From assembly GCA_000435835.1 (NCBI GenBank), contig FR883348.1, forward strand, positions 1 to 31,963: DNA of 31,963 nt, in the 5' to 3' direction. Below, in pieces: positions 23,630 to 31,917 of this stretch (position 1 is the stretch's first letter; every line of letters starts with the position of its first letter). The notes below the pieces were generated by a model. The model was not told the DNA's origin. It did not search any database and saw nothing but the letters and a program-made list of their open reading frames with translations. Source of the DNA: Clostridium sp. CAG:221. GTDB lineage: Bacteria; Bacillota; Clostridia; Clostridiales; Clostridiaceae. The position numbers and the translations under genes were made by a program.

Positions 23630-25411
23630 ATGAATTTAAATTGGAGTTTAAAAGAATTATATACATCATTTAATAGTGAAGAATTTCTAGAAGATATGGA
23701 ATGTTTAACTGAAGTAATTGATGAAATAAATAAATGGACTGAAATTATAGTAAAAGATACTGATTGTGCAAAGGTTAAATTAGAAGGGTATGTGGAAAGA
23801 TTTTCTGTATTAGCAGATTTGATTACCAAAATAGGGTCTTTTATAGAACTATCTATAAGTGTAAATACAAAAGATGATGAAGCTTTAAAATATTCAGATA
23901 TATTGGAAAAGAAGCTTACTAAAATAGTAGAAGCTGAAACAAAGTTAAATAAGTGGATTAGCAGTATTGAAAATATAGATGAAGTTATAAAGGATTCTAT
24001 ATTACTAAAGGATCATGAATTTATATTGAAAGAAGTTGTGGAAAAGAGTAAGTATTTATTAACTGATAGAGAAGAAGCTATTATTGCTAATATGCAAAAT
24101 ACAGGATCCAATGCTTGGGGAAAATTAAAGGATAATTTGATTTCTACTCATAAAGTTGAAATCAATGAAGATGGTAAAATAAAAGAATATCCGTTAACTG
24201 TTGTTTTAAATATGGCTTATGATAAAGATGAAAAGGTTAGAAAAAGAGCATATGAAGCAGAAATAGCATCATATACAAAAATTGAAGAAGGAGTAGCTGC
24301 TGCCTTAAATGGAATAAAAGGTGAAGTATTAACTATTTGTGAATTTAGAGGATATAAATCACCACTAGAACAAACTTTAATAAATTCTAGAATGGATGAG
24401 GAAAGTTTAAATGTAATGCTTGAGGCAATGAAAGAAAGTATGCCTAAATTTAGAGAGTATTTAAAAAGAAAAGCAGAAATACTAGGACATAAAAATGGAC
24501 TTCCATTTTATGATATGTATGCACCAATAGTTGAATCTGATATGGAATTTGATTATGAAAAAGGAAAGAAATTTGTAGTTGATAAGTTTAGAACATTTAG
24601 TGATAATTTAGCAAATTTTGCACAAAAAGCTATGAATAATAATTGGATAGATGTAATGCCTAAAGAAGGTAAGGTAGGGGGAGCATTTTGTGCAGGAATT
24701 CATTATTTAGGAGAAAGTAGAATACTTTTAAATTATGGCAATAGTTTTAGTGATGTTGTTACAATGGCTCATGAATTAGGTCATGGATTCCACGGAGAAT
24801 GTTTAAAAGATGAATCAGTGCTAAATACAGAATATCCAATGCCTATAGCAGAAACAGCATCAACTTTTTGTGAGACAATAGTAAAAAAAGCTGCTATAAA
24901 AGAAGCGGATAAAATTACAGCATTAGCAATACTTGAATCAGAAATAAGTGATTGTAATCAAGTAATTGTAGATATTTATTCAAGATTTTTATTTGAAAAA
25001 TCATTATTTGAAGCAAGAAAAGAAAGTGCTTTAACAGTGGACCAAATAAAGAAATTAATGTTAGATGCACAAAGAGAGGCATATGGTGATGGATTAGACC
25101 CTGAATATTTACATCCTTATATGTGGACATGGAAACCACATTATTATTATGCTAATAGTAATTTTTATAATTTCCCATATGCATTTGGGCTTTTATTTGC
25201 AAAAGGTCTTTATGCAGAATATTTGAAAAAGGGATCTGAGTTTAGCAGTGAATATGAAAATCTATTATCAATTACTGGAAAACATAATATTGCAGATATA
25301 ACTAAAGAAGTAGGAATAGATATTCATAATAAAGAATTCTGGAAATCATCATTAAGAACTATTGAAGAAGATATAGATAAATTCATGGAGTTAAGCAAAG
25401 AATTACTATAG
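23630..25411 (+). CDS. pepF: Oligoendopeptidase F family zinc peptidase (M3B)
   Basis: 593-aa cytoplasmic metallopeptidase that degrades short peptides. The zinc site is AHELGHGFHGE with His381, Glu382 and His385; the third ligand Glu lies in AETASTFCET about 25-30 residues later. The C-terminal substrate-binding helices contain HPYMWTWKPHYYYANSNFYN and FPYAFGLLFAKGLY, conserved in PepF. The length is normal and there is no signal peptide. The ribosome binding site is GGAGG and the promoter at 23570-23597 is close to consensus, suggesting steady expression. A hairpin terminator follows directly. It stands as a single-gene unit. Confidence 0.93.
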   Translation: MNLNWSLKELYTSFNSEEFLEDMECLTEVIDEINKWTEIIVKDTDCAKVKLEGYVERFSVLADLITKIGSFIELSISVNTKDDEALKYSDILEKKLTKIVEAETKLNKWISSIENIDEVIKDSILLKDHEFILKEVVEKSKYLLTDREEAIIANMQNTGSNAWGKLKDNLISTHKVEINEDGKIKEYPLTVVLNMAYDKDEKVRKRAYEAEIASYTKIEEGVAAALNGIKGEVLTICEFRGYKSPLEQTLINSRMDEESLNVMLEAMKESMPKFREYLKRKAEILGHKNGLPFYDMYAPIVESDMEFDYEKGKKFVVDKFRTFSDNLANFAQKAMNNNWIDVMPKEGKVGGAFCAGIHYLGESRILLNYGNSFSDVVTMAHELGHGFHGECLKDESVLNTEYPMPIAETASTFCETIVKKAAIKEADKITALAILESEISDCNQVIVDIYSRFLFEKSLFEARKESALTVDQIKKLMLDAQREAYGDGLDPEYLHPYMWTWKPHYYYANSNFYNFPYAFGLLFAKGLYAEYLKKGSEFSSEYENLLSITGKHNIADITKEVGIDIHNKEFWKSSLRTIEEDIDKFMELSKELL

Positions 25412-25418
25412 TAAATTA

Positions 25419-25450
25419 AAGCCAGGTTGTATTTTACCTGGTTTTTTATT
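25419..25450 (+). terminator. Intrinsic terminator after pepF
   Basis: A 9-bp stem (25419-25427 with 25436-25444; one G-U) around ACCTGG/CCAGGT, followed by a T-run. The 3' side runs into the remnant frame at 25443. Confidence 0.75.
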
Positions 25451-25553
25451 TTGTCAATTAAGCAAGCAATACTTAGTAGATGGAAAGCTTGGAGGAGAAG
25501 ATGTGAAAGAACTAATAATTCCTCAAAATATGGGCATTAATACTAAGGAATAA
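25443..25553 (+). pseudogene. Possible 3' remnant of an unidentified gene
   Basis: An open frame enters from the pepF terminator and ends at TAA 25551-25553. Its last part reads YLVDGKLGGEDVKELIIPQ, then NMGINTKE, which resembles the tail of a sugar-binding or LacI-type protein. The part before it is terminator sequence, so the start is missing. Alternatively, GGAGGAG (25491-25497) followed 5 bases later by GTG 25503 could open a 16-codon peptide by chance. I favour a deletion remnant but cannot identify the parent gene. Confidence 0.35.
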
Positions 25554-25647
25554 TTAATTAATTATTATAAAAATATATAATATATAATATAGGGGAATTT
25601 TAAGAGTTTTCTTAAAATCTTTTTTATATACTAAAGAAGGTAATAAG

Positions 25648-26472
25648 GTGTACGTTAAAACTTTTAGGTATTTAATAATAGTATTTATATTTATTTTTTC
25701 ATATAATTTGTTAGAACATAACATACTTTCTGATGAAAAGATTTATGAAAATGGGAAAGTTTCTATAACAGCACATAGGGGAAGTTCATTAAAAGCAAGA
25801 GATAATAGTATTGAAGCCATTAATATTGCCATTGAAGAAAAAGCAGATTATATAGAAATTGATGTTCGTAGGACAAAGGATAATAAACTTGTGTTAAGCC
25901 ATGATGATGTATTTATGAAAAGTTCTGGTGAAAGCTTTAGTATTGCAGGAAGCACTTTGAAGGATATTAATGGAAAAGGAATTTTATCTATAGGGAAAGA
26001 TGATAAAATTGTTACCTTAGAAAAGGCACTAAAGGTTATAAGAGGAAAGTCAAAAATAAATATTGATTTAAAGGTGAATAATGATAAAGAGTTAATATCT
26101 AAGCTTGTAGTAAAATTAATTGAAAAATACAACATGGAGGAAGAGGTTATTATAACATCAAGTAATTATGGAGCATTACTTGATGTTATAAGTTATGACA
26201 GTAATATAAAGATAGGCTATATTACTAAAAGTTTAACAGATGATTTTAATGTAGGTGAAATTGATGTTATTTCCATAGCGTATGAAGGTTTAAATAAAGA
26301 AGTGGTGCAAAGAGTTCATGGATTTGGTAAGCAGATATTTGTTTGGACAGTAAATGATGAAGAGAAAGGTAAGAGAGCTATTTCTTTAGGAGTGGATAAT
26401 ATAATAACAGATGATGTAGTAATGATTAAAAATCTTATAAACAAAATTAGCTCAAATGTAGGGGACATCTGA
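25648..26472 (+). CDS. Membrane-anchored glycerophosphodiester phosphodiesterase
   Basis: 274-aa GDPD-family enzyme that splits glycerophosphodiesters (from phospholipids or teichoic acids) into glycerol-3-phosphate and an alcohol. An N-terminal hydrophobic segment (about residues 8-22, YLIIVFIFIFSYNLL) without a lipobox suggests it is anchored with the catalytic domain outside. Active-site motifs: TAHRGSS (His43, Arg44), EIDVRRTKD (Glu70, Asp72) and LSHDD (His85, acid/base); ENS-like DNSIEA follows the HRG. IDLKV and FVWTVND are also typical. The start is GTG 25648 with AGAAGG 7 bases upstream. The gene is a single unit; a hairpin spans its stop codon. Confidence 0.9.
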   Translation: MYVKTFRYLIIVFIFIFSYNLLEHNILSDEKIYENGKVSITAHRGSSLKARDNSIEAINIAIEEKADYIEIDVRRTKDNKLVLSHDDVFMKSSGESFSIAGSTLKDINGKGILSIGKDDKIVTLEKALKVIRGKSKINIDLKVNNDKELISKLVVKLIEKYNMEEEVIITSSNYGALLDVISYDSNIKIGYITKSLTDDFNVGEIDVISIAYEGLNKEVVQRVHGFGKQIFVWTVNDEEKGKRAISLGVDNIITDDVVMIKNLINKISSNVGDI

Positions 26473-26479
26473 GCTTTTA
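26449..26479 (+). terminator. Hairpin spanning the GDPD stop codon
   Basis: AGCTCA-A-ATGT (26449-26459) can pair with ACAT-C-TGAGCT (26465-26475), one mismatch, followed by TTTTAT. The TGA stop (26470-26472) is inside the 3' arm. It may be a weak terminator. Confidence 0.5.
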
Positions 26480-26534
26480 TCAAATATATAGTATGATATA
26501 ATTTAGATATTATACAAATGATAGAATAGGTGAT

Positions 26535-27236
26535 ATGGTGAGGATTAATAAATTATTAAGCAATTTAGGAATATGTTCAAGAAAAGAAGCTGCAAGATAT
26601 ATAGAAGATGGAAGGATTAAGATTAATGGTGTTTTATCTATACCAGGTCAATGGGTTGAAGAAGATGATGAAATTCTTATTGATGATCAGCCTGTTGCTG
26701 CTAGAGAAAAAGTATATATAGCTCTTAATAAACCAGTGGGAATAACTTGTACAGCAGAAAAGACGGTGAAGGATAATATAATAGAGTATGTAAATTATCC
26801 AGAATATATATTTCCAGTAGGTAGATTAGATAAGCCATCTCAAGGGCTTATTATTTTGACCAATGATGGAGTTTTAGCCAATAAGATTTTAGAGTCAGAA
26901 AATGAACATGAAAAAGAATATATTGTAACTTTAGATAAGGACTTTGATGAAAAATTTATTGAAGGTATGTCCAGTGGAGTTGAAATATGTGGACAAATAA
27001 CTAGGCCGTGTAAGGTGTTTAGAGTGGACAACAATACTTTTAGAATTATTTTAACTCAAGGGTTAAATAAGCAAATTAGAAGAATGAGCAAGGTTTTTGG
27101 TTATAATGTAATAAGGCTTGAAAGAGTGAGGATTATGAATATAACATTAGACGGTATTGAATATGGAAAATATAGGTTTATATCTGAGAGTGAAGTGGAC
27201 GAGATGTTAAGATTAACTGAAAAAAATAATCTATAA
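26535..27236 (+). CDS. rluF: 23S rRNA pseudouridine synthase, RluF-type
   Basis: 233-aa RsuA/RluF-family enzyme converting a uridine to pseudouridine; E. coli RluF acts on U2604 of 23S rRNA. An N-terminal S4 RNA-binding domain (RINKLLSNLGICSRKEAARY) precedes the catalytic domain with FPVGRLDKPSQGLIILTNDG (catalytic Asp99). Later blocks HEKEYIVTLDK, QGLNKQIRRMSKVFGY and LERVRIMNITLDGI closely follow RluF rather than RsuA or RluB. AGGTGA (26528-26533) is only one base from ATG 26535 but four from GTG 26538, so GTG 26538 may be the true start; the protein would lose one residue. Single-gene unit ending at the terminator 27281-27310. Confidence 0.9.
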   Translation: MVRINKLLSNLGICSRKEAARYIEDGRIKINGVLSIPGQWVEEDDEILIDDQPVAAREKVYIALNKPVGITCTAEKTVKDNIIEYVNYPEYIFPVGRLDKPSQGLIILTNDGVLANKILESENEHEKEYIVTLDKDFDEKFIEGMSSGVEICGQITRPCKVFRVDNNTFRIILTQGLNKQIRRMSKVFGYNVIRLERVRIMNITLDGIEYGKYRFISESEVDEMLRLTEKNNL

Positions 27237-27280
27237 AAATATTGAAATTTTAAGAATAGCTTGCTATAATATGTTTTTAA

Positions 27281-27310
27281 AAAAGATTAGTGCTGCAACA
27301 CTAATCTTTT
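27281..27310. terminator. Bidirectional terminator between rluF and cdd
   Basis: A perfect 12-bp stem (27281-27292 with 27299-27310), A4 before and T4 after, between two convergent genes. Confidence 0.85.
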
Positions 27311-27332
27311 AAAATTTATTATATTATTGGAA

Positions 27333-27755
27333 TTATTTAAAATCTTTACTAGTGAAACCTAAAGGTAATAATTCTTTTAATAAGAATTCTTTGTAATCAT
27401 CAGGACTTTTAGCTAAGATAACTCTAAAAGTTTCTGGGTTACAGAATTCAGCCATTACCTGTCTACACACACCACATGGAGCGCAATAATCACCTTCGCC
27501 CATTTTAACATCAGCTTTGTTTCCTACAATAACAATAGCTGAGAAGTCTTGTTGACCTTCTGAAACAGCTTTAAAGAAAGCAGTTCTTTCAGCACAGTTT
27601 GTTGGAGAAAAGGCAGCATTTTCAATATTACATCCTTGATAAACTTTTCCATTAGTACCAAGTAGTGCAGCACCTACATTAAAGTTTGAGTATGGTGTAT
27701 AACAGAAATTTTGAGCTTCAAATGCTTTTTCAATTAACTCTCTATCACTTATCAT
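27333..27755 (-). CDS. cdd: Cytidine deaminase
   Basis: Deaminates cytidine and deoxycytidine to uridine forms in pyrimidine salvage. The 140-aa product is of the homotetrameric short class. The zinc site has Cys54 and catalytic Glu56 in PTNCAERTAFF and Cys94/Cys97 in CAPCGVCRQVMAEF; FNVGAALLG and the GCNIENAAF strand are also typical. ATG 27755 is chosen because AGGTGA ends 5 bases upstream; the longer frame starts at a GTG inside that ribosome binding site. It is a single-gene unit converging on rluF. Confidence 0.95.
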   Translation of the reverse strand: MISDRELIEKAFEAQNFCYTPYSNFNVGAALLGTNGKVYQGCNIENAAFSPTNCAERTAFFKAVSEGQQDFSAIVIVGNKADVKMGEGDYCAPCGVCRQVMAEFCNPETFRVILAKSPDDYKEFLLKELLPLGFTSKDFK

Positions 27756-27899
27756 ATAGTTCACCTAAACCTTTCTACTTAAAAAATTTGTATAAAATAA
27801 TATAAGTATATATATATTATTATACAAAGGAACAATATTATATCAGAAAAAAAAATAAAAGTAAATGGGAATTAATCTTTAATTTATATGAGATAAAAG

Positions 27900-27929
27900 T
27901 TGACTATACACACTTGGAAAAATTATACT
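27900..27929 (+). promoter_or_regulatory. Promoter for lipoprotein gene
   Basis: TTGACT (27900-27905), 18-base spacer, TATACT (27924-27929), about 88 bases before ATG 28018. Confidence 0.5.
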
Positions 27930-28017
27930 TTTTAATAAAGGGATAATTTTTCTGAATAATACTATAAGTATTTATGAAAATGAAGTTATAATAATAAAAA
28001 TAAAAGGTGGATTAGAT

Positions 28018-28737
28018 ATGAAAAAAATAAAAATTTTATTAATAATAGCTTTATCAATGTCTATCCTTATAGGTTGTAGCAAAAGTAGTGAAAGTAATGG
28101 CAAAGATAGCAATAGTCAAAAAAAATCAAAGGTAGTAGATACAGTAACTGAAGATACAACAAAGGTGACTAGTGGTGAAATAAAAGATGATAGTGTAAGT
28201 ACAGCTGTAACTAGTGATAGCCAGGCAAGTACTGATGATAAAGGAGAAGTGCAAAAGAAGAATGAAGAAGATACTTCAATAGATAATAACACCAATGAAT
28301 CCCATAGTGATGAAAAGAATGATATAAACTTGAAGTATATTGTATATAATAATGTGAAATATGGCTTTCAAATTAAATATCCACAGGAATTATCTGTGTT
28401 AGATGAAGGCATAGACGATGAAGGCATGGCTGTAACCAATGAAGAGGGAGATTTTTGTATTTATGCATATGGCTTTAATAATGAAGATGGTGACACCATA
28501 GATTCTATGAAGGATAGTCTTATGGTAGATGGGGCACAAGCAGAAGATATAGATGATGGATTTATCTTAACTTATGATGAAAATGGTACACAAAATAAAT
28601 ATGTCATGAAGATTGGAACAGGATCAATTAATGCAATGATAATTACTTATCCTATGGATAAGGAAGAAGAATATAAGAATATGGTAAATGCAATAATAGG
28701 CAATTTTACTCCTGGAGATTTAAGTGCCTCTTATTAA
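28018..28737 (+). CDS. Hypothetical lipoprotein, 239 aa
   Basis: Signal peptide MKKIKILLIIALSMSILIGC with lipobox Cys20 marks a membrane-anchored lipoprotein. Residues 21-100 are a low-complexity Ser/Thr/Asp/Lys-rich spacer, likely an extended linker through the cell wall. The folded C-terminal domain (about 108-235) contains VKYGFQIKYPQELSV, a pattern common in PsbP-like and related small extracellular domains, with alternating strands to the end. No catalytic motif is seen and I cannot assign a function. AAAAGGTGG precedes the ATG. Single unit; no strong terminator is visible after it. Confidence 0.8.
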   Translation: MKKIKILLIIALSMSILIGCSKSSESNGKDSNSQKKSKVVDTVTEDTTKVTSGEIKDDSVSTAVTSDSQASTDDKGEVQKKNEEDTSIDNNTNESHSDEKNDINLKYIVYNNVKYGFQIKYPQELSVLDEGIDDEGMAVTNEEGDFCIYAYGFNNEDGDTIDSMKDSLMVDGAQAEDIDDGFILTYDENGTQNKYVMKIGTGSINAMIITYPMDKEEEYKNMVNAIIGNFTPGDLSASY

Positions 28738-28824
28738 TAATTTAGAGTATTCATTTTTAGAAATTGAAAAATAAATTGAGTTTTAGTTATATTTAGAAAG
28801 TGTTTTAAATATATTTGGAATATG

Positions 28825-28867
28825 TTGACAAATATATTATGTAAAGATAAGATGATAACAGTTATCA
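28825..28867 (+). promoter_or_regulatory. Promoter with Fur-like operator
   Basis: TTGACA (28825-28830), 17-base spacer, TAAGAT (28848-28853). TGATAACAGTTATCA (28853-28867), a perfect 7-1-7 palindrome, starts on the last base of the -10 box. It matches the Fur consensus TGATAATnATTATCA at 12 of 14 positions, so a Fur-family repressor bound there would block the promoter. The palindrome is seen; the identity of the regulator is inferred. Confidence 0.6.
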
Positions 28868-28888
28868 ATTGAAAAATGGAGGGGTAAT

Positions 28889-29587
28889 ATGTTATTTATT
28901 TTATCATTAATAGGCACAGTGTCTTTTGTACTTTTATTTAGAAAAGCAATGAAGAAATATGCAGTGCCGTTTTATCTTGTGGCTACAGCAATTACAGTGT
29001 TTTTCTTAGTTTATAGACTATCAGGAAATATACAAATTCCAGACGTTATTAACAAATATGTAATGAAGCCACTTAGTCAAGGAACTATATCTACAGCTTT
29101 ATTTAGTATAGTAATGTGGATTGGTGCCCTTAATAGAAAGAATCCAGTGGTGAAAAAACTATTCAGTATAAGAGGAGAAATGTCTATCATAGCTTGTATA
29201 TTGACTTTAAGTCATAATATATATTTTGGTATTATATTTTTCCCAATGCTTTTTACATCACCAGGAAGCATGAGCACAACGCATTTCATTGCCATATGTA
29301 TAACATTAGTATTAATAGCTCTAATGATTCCTTTAATGGTTACATCATTTATTACAATTAGAAAGAAAATGAAATTTGCTTCATGGAAGAAGCTACAAAG
29401 ATTGGCATATGTATTTTATATGCTGATATATGTACATGTAATGTTGATGTTTGTTCCTAAAATAAGCATGGATAGTAGTTATATTTTAAATATAGCAGTG
29501 TATTCAGTGGTATTTTTAGGCTATGCAATATGTAGAGTGATAAAAGCAGTAAGTGTTAAAAATGGAGATTTAGTAAAAGCAGTATAA
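28889..29587 (+). CDS. Ferric-reductase-like transmembrane protein
   Basis: 232-aa protein with six or seven hydrophobic segments and no soluble flavin domain, matching the heme-binding membrane component of the ferric reductase-like/MsrQ group. Likely heme ligands are His109 (LTLSHNIYFG), His132 (STTHFIAI) and His183 (YVHVMLMF); the segment WKKLQRLAYVFYMLIYVH is typical. Members pass electrons across the membrane, to iron or to a partner reductase; no partner gene is adjacent. The GGAGGGG ribosome binding site is strong. A Fur-like palindrome overlaps its promoter, consistent with a role in iron metabolism. Ends at a 19-bp terminator. Confidence 0.75.
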   Translation: MLFILSLIGTVSFVLLFRKAMKKYAVPFYLVATAITVFFLVYRLSGNIQIPDVINKYVMKPLSQGTISTALFSIVMWIGALNRKNPVVKKLFSIRGEMSIIACILTLSHNIYFGIIFFPMLFTSPGSMSTTHFIAICITLVLIALMIPLMVTSFITIRKKMKFASWKKLQRLAYVFYMLIYVHVMLMFVPKISMDSSYILNIAVYSVVFLGYAICRVIKAVSVKNGDLVKAV

Positions 29588-29629
29588 AAAATAAGTTGTA
29601 GATTTAAAATAATCTACAACTTATTTTTT
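29586..29629. terminator. Bidirectional terminator, ferric-reductase-like gene and map
   Basis: A perfect 19-bp stem (29586-29604 with 29611-29629) with A-run before and T-run after, between convergent genes. Confidence 0.88.
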
Positions 29630-29658
29630 GTGTTATAAATATTTACTTAGTGAATAAA

Positions 29659-30528
29659 TTAGTAAGTTAATATTTCAGCACCATCTTCAGTTATTAATAC
29701 TGTATATTCCCATTGAGCAGATGGGTATCCATCTTCTGTTAATGCAGTCCAATCATTATCTGCATCGATAAATAAATCTGGAGCTCCCATATTTATCATT
29801 GGCTCAATGGTAAAAGTCATTCCTGGAACTAGAAGCATTCCTGTTCCTGCTTTACCAACATGAGCAACAAAAGGATCTTCATGGAATTGTAATCCTATTC
29901 CGTGTCCACCAAATTCTCTAACTACAGAGTAGCCATTTGCTTCAGCATGTTTTTGAACAGCTTCAGCAATATCACCCATGAATCCCCATGGCTTAGCAGA
30001 TTTTAAACCGCAATCTAGACATTCTTTAGCAACATCAACTAATTTATCAAGCTCAGGATGTACAGCACCTATTTTGAACATTCTTGAAGCATCTGAGAAG
30101 TAGCCATTAAATATTGTTGAAACATCAACATTTATTATATCTCCTTCTTTAAGAATTACATCTTCACTAGGAATTCCATGGCATATTTCATCATTTATTG
30201 ATGTACAACAGCTTTTTGGGAAACCTTGATAATTTAAAGGAGCAGGTATAGCTCCTTGAGCTACAGTAAAGTCATGAACAAGTTTATCTATTTCAGCTGT
30301 AGACATTCCTGCTTTTATATTTTTAGCAACTAGGTCTAAAGCACCAGTATTTATTTTAGCACTAGCTTTTATACCTTCAATTTGTGCTGGAGTCTTTATA
30401 ATTTCTCTAGGAGGAACTTCAGCACCATTTCTTTGATAGTGTGCTATTTTTTCATCAAATTGTAAGTGACATTGTTTATATTTTTTATTACTGCCACACC
30501 AGCAGTGATCATTTCTGTTTAAAGTCAT
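29659..30528 (-). CDS. map: Type I methionine aminopeptidase with SEC-C zinc motif
   Basis: Removes the initiator methionine from new proteins. The 289-aa product has an N-terminal SEC-C metal-binding motif (HCWCGSNKKYKQCH, Cys9, Cys11, Cys20, His21) that in related proteins helps dock to the ribosome or SecA, followed by the pita-bread catalytic domain. Metal ligands are the two Asp of INVDVSTIFNGYFSDASR, His in GGHGIGLQFHEDP, Glu in FTIEPM and Glu in SAQWEYTVL. The SEC-C extension makes it longer than the 250-aa core enzyme; this form is common in Clostridia and may be a second copy beside the ribosomal-operon one. AAGGAG precedes the ATG. Single minus-strand unit. Confidence 0.93.
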   Translation of the reverse strand: MTLNRNDHCWCGSNKKYKQCHLQFDEKIAHYQRNGAEVPPREIIKTPAQIEGIKASAKINTGALDLVAKNIKAGMSTAEIDKLVHDFTVAQGAIPAPLNYQGFPKSCCTSINDEICHGIPSEDVILKEGDIINVDVSTIFNGYFSDASRMFKIGAVHPELDKLVDVAKECLDCGLKSAKPWGFMGDIAEAVQKHAEANGYSVVREFGGHGIGLQFHEDPFVAHVGKAGTGMLLVPGMTFTIEPMINMGAPDLFIDADNDWTALTEDGYPSAQWEYTVLITEDGAEILTY

Positions 30529-30605
30529 TTTATTATCTCCTTATTATCGAATATATAGTTATTATATTACTTTATTTAAAAAAGAAAAAGGGAAAATGCA
30601 ATAAA

Positions 30606-30620
30606 TGATAATTGTTTTCA
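30606..30620. promoter_or_regulatory. Second Fur-like box upstream of dedA genes
   Basis: TGATAATTGTTTTCA matches TGATAATnATTATCA at 12 of 14 positions. It lies in the spacer between map and the first DedA gene, about 35 bases before a possible TATAAT (30657-30662). Confidence 0.3.
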
Positions 30621-30723
30621 ATGGGCTTTGTAAATTTTGAGAAAAATGCTTAAAATTATAATGAGATAATATTTCACAAGAGTTATGATATAAGTAAATA
30701 ATAATGATGGAAGGAAATGATAT

Positions 30724-31227
30724 ATGGATAATTATCAACTAATAATTCAATATATATTAAAGTATGGAACAACAGTTATATTTTTGCTTTTATTTTTAGA
30801 ACAATTAAATTTTCCAGGGTTAGCATCATCTATTTTAATGCCAGCAGTTGGAGTTTTGGTAGCAAAGTATGAATATAGTTTTATATATATGTTTATACTA
30901 ACATTAGTGGCTTCATTATTAGGAAGCATAACATTATATTATTTGGGATATTTTATAGGAAATCCTATGATTAATTGGATAAAGCAGAAGTTTCCTAAAA
31001 CTCAGGAGCCAATAGATAAAATTTTAATATATAGTAATAAATATGGTAAAAAGGGTGTACTTTTATGCAGATTTATTCCAGGAGTGCGAACACTGGTATC
31101 TTTAGTATGTGGAAGTGTGAAAGAAAACTTAATAGAGTTTTTAATATTTTCATCAATTGGTATTGGAATATGGAATTTAGCATTAATGTTAAGTGGTTAT
31201 TTAACAATTAATTTAATTAACAGATGA
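30724..31227 (+). CDS. DedA-family membrane protein (first of tandem pair)
   Basis: 167-aa membrane protein of the DedA/VTT superfamily, proposed to flip or recycle lipids such as undecaprenyl phosphate or phospholipids across the membrane. About four or five hydrophobic segments, with the re-entrant motif LPG-like FPGLASSILMPAVGVLVA and the family arginine motif CRFIPGVRTLVSLVCGS, are visible. At 167 aa it is shorter than typical DedA proteins (about 200 aa). Ribosome binding site AAGGAAATG-type. It is followed 122 bases later by a second copy on the same strand, clearly a paralogue. Confidence 0.88.
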   Translation: MDNYQLIIQYILKYGTTVIFLLLFLEQLNFPGLASSILMPAVGVLVAKYEYSFIYMFILTLVASLLGSITLYYLGYFIGNPMINWIKQKFPKTQEPIDKILIYSNKYGKKGVLLCRFIPGVRTLVSLVCGSVKENLIEFLIFSSIGIGIWNLALMLSGYLTINLINR

Positions 31228-31349
31228 GAAAATATACATTGATTTGTAAAGAAAAATTTACTGTATAATAGAAAAAGTGATGATATGTAATATATAATAA
31301 ATATATTAAATAAATATATTTATCTAAATAATGATTACGAGGTAAATTT

Positions 31350-31853
31350 ATGGTGAATAATGTTAATTTAGTTGTTGAATATATATTAAAATATGGAATA
31401 ATATTTTTATTTTTTATTGTGTACCTAGAGTATTTAAATCTTCCAGGATTACCAGGAGGAGTAATACTTCCAGCCATAGGAGTACTTATTGCTAATAATA
31501 AATATAGCTTTTTTGGTGTGTTTATAATATCTGTTTTAGCTGGTGTCTTAGGTAGTATATCACTATATTATGTAGGATATTATGTGGGAAATCCATTGCT
31601 AGAATGGATAAGGAGAAAGTTTCCTAAGACTAAAAAATCCATTGATAAAGCTTTTGGATTTAGTAAAAGATTCGGCAGTAAAGGTGTATTTATTTGTAGG
31701 CTTTTACCAGTTGTACGAACCATAGTTTCTTTAATTTCTGGAACTGTTAAGGAAGATATAGTTGAATTTACAATTTACTCTACTTTTGGTATAGCCATAT
31801 GGAATTTAGTATTTATCTTTGGGGGATATATAACAAGTAAAGCACTGCTGTGA
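31350..31853 (+). CDS. DedA-family membrane protein (second of tandem pair)
   Basis: 167-aa paralogue of the preceding gene with the same segment order: LKYG near the start, NLPGLPGGVILPAIGVLIA, GSISLYYVGYYVGNP, RRKFPKTK and CRLLPVVRTIVSLISGTVKE. The length is identical and residues match along the full alignment, so the pair arose by tandem duplication. GAGG (31339-31342) is 7 bases before ATG 31350. A TATAAT at 31264-31269 suggests its own promoter. The stop lies 28 bases before its terminator, next to a group II intron. Confidence 0.88.
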   Translation: MVNNVNLVVEYILKYGIIFLFFIVYLEYLNLPGLPGGVILPAIGVLIANNKYSFFGVFIISVLAGVLGSISLYYVGYYVGNPLLEWIRRKFPKTKKSIDKAFGFSKRFGSKGVFICRLLPVVRTIVSLISGTVKEDIVEFTIYSTFGIAIWNLVFIFGGYITSKALL

Positions 31854-31883
31854 TAATAATGAATTATGAATGATGAGTTGAAA

Positions 31884-31913
31884 AAGGAGCTTTCTTAAGG
31901 AAGCTTCTTTTTT
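31884..31913 (+). terminator. Intrinsic terminator after second dedA
   Basis: An 11-bp stem with two G-U pairs (31884-31894 with 31899-31909), TTAA loop and T-run. The group II intron starts 4 bases beyond it. Confidence 0.8.
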
Positions 31914-31917
31914 ATAT

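Noticed and set aside
27946..27960. CodY-like box (12 of 15 matches to AATTTTCWGAAAATT) before the lipoprotein gene
   Set aside because: Matches this weak are expected often by chance in DNA this AT-rich, and nothing else supports CodY control.
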